Assembly (NCBI GenBank): GCA_021821465.1
Contig: JAKACM010000026.1
Location: 1 to 49,240, forward strand
Direction of reading: 5' to 3'
DNA: 49,240 nucleotides
Source: Bacillota bacterium
Lineage (GTDB): Bacteria; Bacillota; Sulfobacillia; Sulfobacillales; Sulfobacillaceae
A program made the translations under genes and the position numbers. Of the stretch, positions 43,537 to 49,240 are shown one piece after another. The notes below the pieces were generated by a model. It ran no database searches. It was not told the origin of the DNA and saw only the letters and a program-made list of their open reading frames with translations. The stretch's first letter is position 1; each line of letters starts with the position of its first letter.

Positions 43537-43968
43537 GTGCAGGCATACGGTTCGGCACTCGTGATTGCCCGCTGTATCAAGAGAAAGCTAAGGCAAAAGG
43601 ACGCGTGGTGGGCGCTAAGAAATCTCAGCGCGAGAAAAGTGATTGTAAGTGGAGGAACAAGGACATTGACTTGGGGTGTCGAATTCAGTCATTGTGTGGA
43701 ATCATGTCACACAGACTCTTGGGAACGACAGGAAGTGACCGAAGTGAAACACAACGCATCCCTGGTCAATGAATATGCGGTATGGTCTTTACTCATCGAA
43801 TATCATCCACAATTGCCACGAGATGGGCTGTGGTGGGAGGCGCGCCAAATCGCCCAGGAGATGGAAATGGTGGCTTATGATCGCGTTCGTTTCCGTGATC
43901 AGAGGATTCCCATATTTGGGAGATGGGGAATTCCCTGGCTATTGCGGAATTCTCACTGGATGGAATAG
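43537..43968 (+). CDS. Hypothetical protein, doubtful
   Basis: A 143-codon frame begins with ATG 43537 and ends at 43968. The later part (from about GTG 43744) has the protein-like composition LVNEYAVWSLLIEYHPQL...WWEARQIAQEMEMV, with many aromatic residues and no low complexity. I do not recognise a family. The start is unsure, ribosome sites are weak and it could be a remnant. It sits between the sugar operon and tadG. Confidence 0.3.
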   Translation: MQAYGSALVIARCIKRKLRQKDAWWALRNLSARKVIVSGGTRTLTWGVEFSHCVESCHTDSWERQEVTEVKHNASLVNEYAVWSLLIEYHPQLPRDGLWWEARQIAQEMEMVAYDRVRFRDQRIPIFGRWGIPWLLRNSHWME

Positions 43969-44333
43969 GCTCTCGACCCTAAAGAGCGGAACTGCCGGGA
44001 TGCGAGATCGCGTCCCGGCCTGATGTCCTCTGGTAAGACGGGGTTAGCGGTGAGATTGACAGATTAGCCTGAGGGCAAGTTGTCGGTTGCATAGAGAGAC
44101 TTCCAACTGATTCGCGATGGGATCCTACTTGAGTCTTACTATAACAAAATCAAAAGGTTGCTCTTTTCGTAAGATCCGGAAAACCGATATGAAAGCGAGT
44201 CTAACGCGCATATCAAACTAAATTATCTTAACCAACGAAGGCTCGAATCATTCACATGGGATTTTTTTGTTCACTCTCTCAACAACATCGCTCGCAGGTA
44301 GATCCTCAGAAAAGTTTTCTTTACTGACAACCC
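43969..44333. other. Non-coding region before the tadG end
   Basis: No gene is supported. AT-rich stretches and a GAAAAGTTTTC-like palindrome near 44309 are the only features; the latter lies just past the tadG stop and may be part of its terminator. Confidence 0.35.
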
Positions 44334-45464
44334 TTACCCGGTGGCAGTAGAGTTCGGCGCTAAAGAGTAAGAAAGCCAGTATGGCGTCCCGCTCTGAATC
44401 GCACACGGATCGGGAGTGTCGTCGGAAGAAGAGTCCTTAGGCGGACAAGCAGCTAATGCATCATTCTCTGCTGTGTCACTGAGAACGGTAAAAGTGAAAC
44501 CGGAATGCGAACCATTGGAATTTGGATCAACCACATCAATTTTTGCGGTTATGAATCCATCGAGTTGAACTTGACCGTTGTTTCCATGTATAGTACTCGT
44601 TTGTGCGTCGACCAACGGAAACATGACAATACGTGAAGCTACAACACCTTCTCCAAAGAGATTATTCCATTCACTTGATCCCGGTGTTCCGGCACTGCTT
44701 CCCACAGTCAACATGGGCCCACCGAGTGCTAACCACCCGTCCGATCCGGAACCATAGATCCCCAAAAACATGATCGGAATAGGAGAGGATGAGGAGCTCA
44801 TATTCCCGTTATCCCCACGATATGCATAATATGTTGTACCTGGTTGATAAGGATAGGTGTTAGGCATCCCCAAAGGGATAAAGTTCCCGTTATTCACGGC
44901 CGAAGTATCGGCATCAAACACTGCTGTGGATTTAGGCACCACCTTGGCCTGGGCAAAACCGAGCGCAGACGCAAAATTCATGGAGGTGGATCCCGATGCA
45001 CTGGCATGGATGTACAACGGAAGGGTAAGTGTAGCCGATGAGCTCGATTGATTGAATGACTGTGTCGGACCCGTTGGGGTTTCAGAATAAGTCAGAACAA
45101 GTGTTCCCAGAGAACTGGTATGGGAAATCGCGTGACGGATATTGTCCTGATATACCGTATTAGCTTGACTGTACACATTACTCAAGTTCAGGGTTATAGT
45201 AGCAGGTAACGAGCTAAAGGTAATGGAACCATTTGACTTCACGGTAAAGGAACCCGTCGCACTCCCGGTTTGCAGAGACCCTTCAAGGCTCTTGGTTGCG
45301 GCCAACGCTGCTGCGCTGGTGGCGGCCTGAGATTCATTTCTTAAGGCCGAGACCTTCCCATAATCAATCGTCAAAGCAGCGGCTCCAATAATCAGTCCCA
45401 TAAATAAAATGACTAGGGGCAAGGATTGTCCCGATGAATTCTTAAGCCCCCTGAACATTTTCAT
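44334..45464 (-). CDS. TadG-like pilus-associated protein
   Basis: This protein of about 376 residues belongs to the TadG group. Its N-terminal helix follows the pattern SSGQSLPLVILFMGLIIGAAALTIDYGKV, which is the typical pseudopilin-like opening of TadG, followed by a Ser/Thr/Gly-rich extracytoplasmic part with a beta-rich region. The tail has CPP and DPC cysteines. ATG 45464 was chosen as GGGAG lies 9-10 bases before; ATG 45470 and GTG 45467 are close alternatives. The frame runs further up to 45602 without a ribosome site. It is separated from the other tad genes by about 6 kb of insertion-like DNA. Confidence 0.72.
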   Translation of the reverse strand: MKMFRGLKNSSGQSLPLVILFMGLIIGAAALTIDYGKVSALRNESQAATSAAALAATKSLEGSLQTGSATGSFTVKSNGSITFSSLPATITLNLSNVYSQANTVYQDNIRHAISHTSSLGTLVLTYSETPTGPTQSFNQSSSSATLTLPLYIHASASGSTSMNFASALGFAQAKVVPKSTAVFDADTSAVNNGNFIPLGMPNTYPYQPGTTYYAYRGDNGNMSSSSSPIPIMFLGIYGSGSDGWLALGGPMLTVGSSAGTPGSSEWNNLFGEGVVASRIVMFPLVDAQTSTIHGNNGQVQLDGFITAKIDVVDPNSNGSHSGFTFTVLSDTAENDALAACPPKDSSSDDTPDPCAIQSGTPYWLSYSLAPNSTATG

Positions 45465-45633
45465 CACCATCTGCTCCCTCGAATGCCTTACCTGGATAAT
45501 AGCGACAGGATGTCTTTGCTGTAAATGTTTTGCGGGGTATTTTACGAAATTTTGTCTAAAAACTTTTCTTTGTGCTCTTCTATCGAACCTTGTACAATAC
45601 AAATAGTTGAATCAATGGAAGGAAAATCAGGCA

Positions 45634-46095
45634 TTGCGCACCATCAAGAGCATTATTGCCGTACTGTTTATTGGACTGGCTTTCAGCTTCGGAAGTACTC
45701 CCGCTTTGGCAGCCGGCACTAGTATTCATTTGGTTGTGAGCCCCAAACCCGTCAAGGCACCCGGTGAAACGACCTTTATTGTCGTAAGCGCCCAATTCAT
45801 TCCCGATCAACTCCAACTGCAACTCAACACCAAAAAACCGATTGTTCTTACATTAAAAAAGGAAGCGGCCCATGAATACGCCGCCTCCTATTTCCTCCGT
45901 TCTACGGGCCGCCTTAAAGTCCGGGTCACCGACAAAACGCACCACATTCTCTTTCAAGACTCCTATACTGTGTCAAAGGCCCCGTCCAATATTGCCGGCA
46001 AAGTCGTTATTGCCGTTATTTTTTTCGGCGTCTCCATTTGGTATTGGCGCAAAGCGCAAAGATACACCCAATCTCCTCACACTCCCCGAAAATGA
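45634..46095 (+). CDS. Secreted single-pass membrane protein beside TadG
   Basis: This protein of 153 residues has a clear signal peptide (RTIKSIIAVLFIGLAFSFGS then PALA-A cleavage near residue 27), an extracytoplasmic beta-rich domain of about 85 residues of the immunoglobulin-like type seen in YtkA-like proteins, and a C-terminal membrane helix (GKVVIAVIFFGVSIWYW) with a basic tail. The start is likely TTG 45634, after GGAAGGA; an upstream TTG 45607 also exists. It is divergent from tadG, and its role in the pilus is inference only. Confidence 0.65.
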   Translation: MRTIKSIIAVLFIGLAFSFGSTPALAAGTSIHLVVSPKPVKAPGETTFIVVSAQFIPDQLQLQLNTKKPIVLTLKKEAAHEYAASYFLRSTGRLKVRVTDKTHHILFQDSYTVSKAPSNIAGKVVIAVIFFGVSIWYWRKAQRYTQSPHTPRK

Positions 46096-46097
46096 GT

Positions 46098-46508
46098 TCA
46101 CCAGGTCGTGTCCGTACTCATCTGTCCTTCCATAGAAGCGGGAGATTTGGAGACGTCACTCAGCCAGGCCCAAGCCAAATAAGCCGTGACGACAGCCTTT
46201 CCGTTGGTCCGTCCCAAAAGTCGCAGAAGCCACGTCAACCGTTGTTTTAACCTTCTGGGCAAAAGCGGGTAACGAACCAGGGAACGCGAAGCCAGTGCCG
46301 CGCCTAGCCAGATTGCCCGCGTCACTCCGGAAATTTCTCCACTGCCCGCTTCTGGGAACATGTGCATCCATCGGTTTTCCAGCATTCCCCAAATGTGTTT
46401 ACGAGCCCGTCTGCGTCCTTCTTTGTTCTTGGACCAGCTGAGCCTCAAACTCCACCATATTAAACGCCATAGACTCGCACGCGATTCTCGTTTTTCTCTC
46501 GTTCTCAT
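46098..46508 (-). CDS. Unknown small basic protein
   Basis: This 136-residue protein is very rich in Arg, Lys and Trp at the N-terminus (MRTREKRESRASLWRLIWWSLRLSW) and has two weakly hydrophobic stretches (about 64-85 and 105-118), so it may touch the membrane. ATG 46508 follows GGGGGAG by about 5 bases, a good sign of a real gene. I recognise no family. It is convergent with the neighbour ending at 46095 (2 bases apart). Confidence 0.55.
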   Translation of the reverse strand: MRTREKRESRASLWRLIWWSLRLSWSKNKEGRRRARKHIWGMLENRWMHMFPEAGSGEISGVTRAIWLGAALASRSLVRYPLLPRRLKQRLTWLLRLLGRTNGKAVVTAYLAWAWLSDVSKSPASMEGQMSTDTTW

Positions 46509-46810
46509 GGTTGCTCCCCCATATCACACTTTTCTTCGACTGAAATAAAAGATAATGAGACCCGAGCGGTGGGTGCAACCACAACCTAATATACTTATTC
46601 GTAGTATTGCCATTTTATTGTGGTATATGCCATGAATGTTGAAAAATTTTCCTGCCTCCCCGAGTTCTCGCTATATGACATACACCTTAGGTAATGAGAT
46701 TTAGAGAAAATTTTTATGAAACGCGGTATAATACCTAGTGAAACGCTCGGAATAAAACGGCCCACTCTCCCCTACGTATGACAAATCTCTTGATTAAGGA
46801 GGGCACGGTA
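46509..46810 (+). promoter_or_regulatory. Promoter region of the Fe-S carrier genes
   Basis: About 300 AT-rich bases contain a consensus -10 TATAAT at 46727-46732 for the plus strand, roughly 80 bases upstream of the MIP18-type gene. A convincing -35 at 17 bases was not found. The divergent small gene's promoter must also lie here. Confidence 0.5.
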
Positions 46811-47119
46811 ATGGCTTCGCTAGTCACAAAGGACCAAGTGCTTGAGGTGTTGAAAGAAGTTTCGGATCCCGAGATTGGTGTGAATGTCGTCGATTTGGGT
46901 CTCGTTTATAATGTGGAACTGCAAGATGACGGCATTGTCCAAATCGAAATGACCTTAACGGCCCCGGGTTGCCCGCTTCATGACACGATTACCCGCACTG
47001 CCGAAATGGCCATTGAAACCTTGGACGGAGTCAAAGAAGCGCACGTCGACATCGTATGGAGTCCGCCTTGGACACCCGATATGCTGACCGATGAAGGCCG
47101 ACGGTTGTTAGGCTTCTAA
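46811..47119 (+). CDS. Stand-alone MIP18/DUF59 (SufT-like) protein
   Basis: This 102-residue protein of the MIP18 (DUF59) family takes part in iron-sulfur cluster assembly or transfer. Motifs: VSDPEIGVNVVDLGLVYNV and TLTAPGCPLHDTI with the conserved cysteine near residue 57, and a C-terminal WSPPWTPDMLTDEGR block as in SufT/PaaD-like relatives. ATG 46811 follows AAGGAGGG; an in-frame start at 46778 is less likely. It is followed after 20 bases by the Mrp gene, which begins with the same type of domain, so the pair likely works together. Confidence 0.93.
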   Translation: MASLVTKDQVLEVLKEVSDPEIGVNVVDLGLVYNVELQDDGIVQIEMTLTAPGCPLHDTITRTAEMAIETLDGVKEAHVDIVWSPPWTPDMLTDEGRRLLGF

Positions 47120-47139
47120 AATTATTGCGAGGTGAATTT

Positions 47140-48318
47140 ATGTTAAATCAAGCCCAAGTCTTGCAGGCCTTGGAAAATGTCTATGATCCGGAATTACACC
47201 AAAGCATTGTGGATCTGAATATGGTCCGCAATATCGCTATTGAGCCGGAGGGTTCCATATCTTTGGACATCGCACTGACTGTTGAAGGTTGTCCCCTTCA
47301 TCAAAAGATTACGGACGATGTCAATCAGGCATTGCGGAAGAACCCAAATGTCAGGGATGTGGCGGTTAATCTGAGCGTCATGAACGAGCAGGAACGCAAA
47401 ATTGCATTCCAAAAAGCCTTCGAACACGCTCAAAAATCCCAGAGAAAGGCACAATCCCAAAAACCCAACGTGGCCGGGCCGTCTTCTGGTCGCAAGGCCC
47501 CTTTTATTGGCCCCTTGCCGGGGCAAGAAGCCGCTTTGGGGATGATGTCCGATGCCAACAAGACAGTAGTCATCGGCATTGCCAGTGGCAAAGGGGGTGT
47601 CGGTAAATCCACTGTCACCGCGAATTTAGCGGTAGCCTTAAAAGAACAGGGTGCCCGTGTCGGCGTGATTGACATGGATATTTACGGCTTTTCCCAAGGT
47701 CGTATGTTTGGTGCCAAAGAAAAAGCCCGGGTCAACGAAAGGGAGCAAATCATCCCTTGGCATGTTCATGGCATAGAATTGGTGTCCATGAGTATGTTTG
47801 TCGAAGAAGGACAGGCTATCGTATGGCGCGGACCGATGCTGGGAAAAATGATGCAACAGTTTTTTACGGACGTGGCATGGCCCGAACTCGACTATCTGTT
47901 AGTTGACTTGCCTCCCGGAACAGGGGACGTGGCCTTGGATGTGGCGCAGAAAATCCGCAAGGCTAAACTGGTTTTGGTGACAACACCTCAGGAAGTGGCA
48001 ACCCATGTTGCTCACCGTGCAGGGGACGTGGCAGTGCGTGCACAACAGGAAATCATCGGCGTCATCGAAAACATGTCCTATGTCGTGTGTCCCCATGGTG
48101 AGAGTATGTATATTTTCGGATCCGGAGGCGGAAAAACCCTGGCCGGTTTGTTCAAAGTTCCTCTCTTAGGACAAATTCCTTTGGAAACAACCGTTCGCGA
48201 AGGCGGCGACGAGGGATCTCCCGTGGTAATATCCGAACCCCTTTCTCTCTCCAGTCGAGCGTTCATGGAGATTGCAGAGCGTATCAAGCAACAAATAGAA
48301 AAAGAGGCTGCAGGATAA
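47140..48318 (+). CDS. Mrp/NBP35-family Fe-S carrier ATPase
   Basis: This 392-residue protein has an N-terminal DUF59 domain (about 1-90: VYDPELHQSIVDLNMV and VEGCPLHQKI) joined by a short hydrophilic linker to a P-loop ATPase of the ParA/MinD-like Mrp group (deviant Walker A SGKGGVGKSTVT near 153, later DLPPGTGDVAL, then VTTPQEVATHVA). The C-terminal cysteine pair of most Mrp (CPxC) is only half present: CPHGES has one cysteine. ATG 47140 follows GAGGTG. Role: loading Fe-S clusters onto target proteins. A terminator follows. Confidence 0.94.
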   Translation: MLNQAQVLQALENVYDPELHQSIVDLNMVRNIAIEPEGSISLDIALTVEGCPLHQKITDDVNQALRKNPNVRDVAVNLSVMNEQERKIAFQKAFEHAQKSQRKAQSQKPNVAGPSSGRKAPFIGPLPGQEAALGMMSDANKTVVIGIASGKGGVGKSTVTANLAVALKEQGARVGVIDMDIYGFSQGRMFGAKEKARVNEREQIIPWHVHGIELVSMSMFVEEGQAIVWRGPMLGKMMQQFFTDVAWPELDYLLVDLPPGTGDVALDVAQKIRKAKLVLVTTPQEVATHVAHRAGDVAVRAQQEIIGVIENMSYVVCPHGESMYIFGSGGGKTLAGLFKVPLLGQIPLETTVREGGDEGSPVVISEPLSLSSRAFMEIAERIKQQIEKEAAG

Positions 48319-48343
48319 ACACCCGCAGGTTTGAGGACATTCG

Positions 48344-48375
48344 AAATGGCGTGCAAAAAGACTGGCACGCCATTT
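48344..48375 (+). terminator. Terminator after mrp
   Basis: An 11-base perfect inverted repeat (AAATGGCGTGC / GCACGCCATTT) with a 10-base loop is followed by TTCTT, a good intrinsic terminator 25 bases after the mrp stop. Confidence 0.92.
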
Positions 48376-49122
48376 TTCTTATCAAATGCGCCGTAAAACC
48401 CCTGGCTTCAGCGATGGGGATATGAGGCGCTCGCTGTCAGGCGAAATTTTGGGTTGATTCCAGTCGGATGGTTGCTATATAATGTATCCATAGAAAGAAT
48501 GTGGTTCTGGTGTACCTGACACAAAGCAATCAGATTAAAGGCTTAACGAAAATCGAATACGAAACCTTGCGCGAAATGTGTCGGTATGCGAAGAATCTCT
48601 ACAATGTCGCCTTGTATTCGATTCGGCAATACTTTTTTTCTTGACCGCAGTAAAGGACAACGAATTACACGTTGCTGCAGGCCGGGGTCGGTCAACAAAT
48701 TCTCAAAGTCGTGGATCGCTCGTTGCGATCTTTCTTCACCCTGCTCAAGAAAGCGAAGCAGGGTGAATACCGATTCCCATGATGTGAAAATTCCTCACTA
48801 CTTGAAGAAAGACGGCTATTTTCCACTCCTTCTCTCGACGAATGCTATGGTCATTAAGGATGGGTACTTGCAGATTCCCCTGTCGCATGCATTCGCCCGG
48901 GCGCATCCGGACTGGGAACGCATCCAAGTGCCCTTTCCGACACGATTGCGGGACAAGACCATCAAAGAAGTGCGAATCATCCCCATAGAACGTGCGCGGT
49001 TCTTCCCCATGCAATTCGTCTATGAAGCCCGCGAAGCGCCGCAAGAGGTGTCGCAAGAGTCTGCCTTGGCGATTGATCTGGGGCTCGACAACTTGGCGAT
49101 GTGCGTCAACAGTACGGGTAGA
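48376..49122 (+). mobile_element. IS200/IS605-type element end with decayed tnpB
   Basis: From just after the mrp terminator, DNA of an IS605-type (tnpB-bearing) element begins: a CCCC...GGGG hairpin near 48398-48420, a promoter TTGATT (48454-48459) / TATAAT (48478-48483) with an 18-base spacer, then the broken tnpB. The right part is cut by an antisense group II intron end. The precise left end is not defined. Confidence 0.75.
48510..49122 (+). pseudogene. tnpB: IS605-type TnpB, frameshifted and interrupted
   Basis: GTG 48510 opens a typical TnpB N-terminus (SNQIKGLTKIEYETLREM and NVALYSIRQYFF), which stops after about 44 residues. The reading then continues in other frames: KDNELHVAAGRG, then GQQILKVVDRSLRSFF, a stop, and from about 48781 on DVKIPHYLKKDGYF...ALAIDLGLDNLAMCV, the last carrying the first RuvC acid. 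At least three frame breaks exist. After CVNSTGR the TnpB sequence ends abruptly at the intron boundary. The rest of the RuvC core is not in the window. Confidence 0.9.
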
Positions 49123-49240
49123 GTAGGAGGCCCCTACCGGGGCCGTCCCCTCATCGAACCGGACTTGTGGTTTTCCCACATCCGGCTCTCCGACGATAGT
49201 TGCCCCCCACTAGGGGCGAGAACTTTGCGCGAGCACCTGT
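49123..49240 (-). mobile_element. 3' end of a group II intron (domains V and VI), continues past edge
   Basis: On the minus strand, 49188-49156 reads as a domain V: the GAGCCGG...CCGGTTC stem with the catalytic AGC triad, a GTGG-GAAAA-CCAC upper stem and an AA bulge. It is followed toward the 3' end by a GGCCCC-GGTA-GGGGCC hairpin that fits domain VI and ends with CTAC, the AY type 3' end. Upstream (49240-49189) lies GGGGGGCAACTATCGTCGGA, a typical approach to domain V. It sits within tnpB in antisense. No intron-encoded reverse transcriptase is visible because the window ends. Confidence 0.82.
49156..49188 (-). ncRNA. Group II intron domain V
   Basis: A 33-base hairpin with AGC near its 5' side and a GAAAA apical loop, the most conserved part of group II introns and their catalytic heart. 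Its lower stem is GAGCCGGA/GTCCGGTTC-like with wobble pairs. Confidence 0.82.

Noticed and set aside
1..49240. CRISPR arrays, tRNA and rRNA genes
   Set aside because: No regularly spaced direct repeats, cloverleaf-like segments or rRNA core sequences were noticed on either strand.

Overview
The window looks like chromosome of a Gram-positive, sulfur-oxidising acidophile, most like Sulfobacillus or a close relative. This is inferred from gene content, not from a marker gene. The supporting signs are strong GGAGG-type ribosome binding sites with frequent GTG and TTG starts, a glpX-rho pair of the Firmicutes type, a DsrE/TusA/sulfide:quinone oxidoreductase/DUF1641 sulfur locus, a Tad (Flp) pilus locus, and several worn IS200/IS605 and IS607 elements. 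No rRNA, tRNA or CRISPR array was seen.

Layout. 0-4.2 kb: a possible broken cysteine-rich gene, a lone cytochrome P450, and an IS607-family element whose recombinase gene is open while its tnpB is broken. 4.4-7.8 kb: sulfur locus (DsrE-like protein, TusA, SQR, and a DUF1641-like protein made of four 74-residue repeats). 7.8-13.3 kb, minus strand: glpX, rho with a very long disordered N-terminal region, then an OmpR-type regulator and histidine kinase, all closely spaced. 13.3-20.6 kb: HtrA-like protease, GNAT acetyltransferase, APC permease, an NCS1 nucleobase permease with a PurR-box-like promoter, and a phosphohexomutase. 20.6-25.3 kb: an orphan structured-RNA/IS-end segment, a small dimeric-barrel protein, a DNA-translocase/replication-relaxation pair (mobilisation relic), an orphan MinC and a small DUF2103-like protein. 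25.4-30 kb, minus strand: polyprenol-phosphate glycosyltransferase, GtrA, split ThrE-type exporter, tandem GNAT protein, DCC-family protein.

30.3-46.1 kb holds the Tad pilus locus: Flp pilin, CpaB, TadZ/CpaE, CpaF/TadA, TadB, TadC and DUF192 in one minus-strand run. A second CpaE and a divergent TadE follow, and TadG lies about 6 kb away. Between the pilin and TadG sit a decayed IS200 tnpA and a sugar ABC transporter operon (binding lipoprotein, single-domain ATPase, permease, LacI regulator) with its own LacI-type operator. That cassette looks like a later insertion into the Tad locus.

46.1-49.2 kb: an unknown small basic protein, a stand-alone MIP18/DUF59 protein and an Mrp-type Fe-S carrier ATPase in tandem, and a decayed IS605-type tnpB. 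The tnpB is interrupted, in antisense, by the 3' end of a group II intron (domains V and VI visible) that continues past the right edge.

How the parts fit: the sulfur locus would oxidise sulfide and pass sulfane sulfur between carrier proteins; Tad pili would serve attachment to surfaces; the Fe-S carriers would supply redox enzymes. The IS fragments, the intron end and the mobilisation relic show repeated insertion and decay of mobile DNA.
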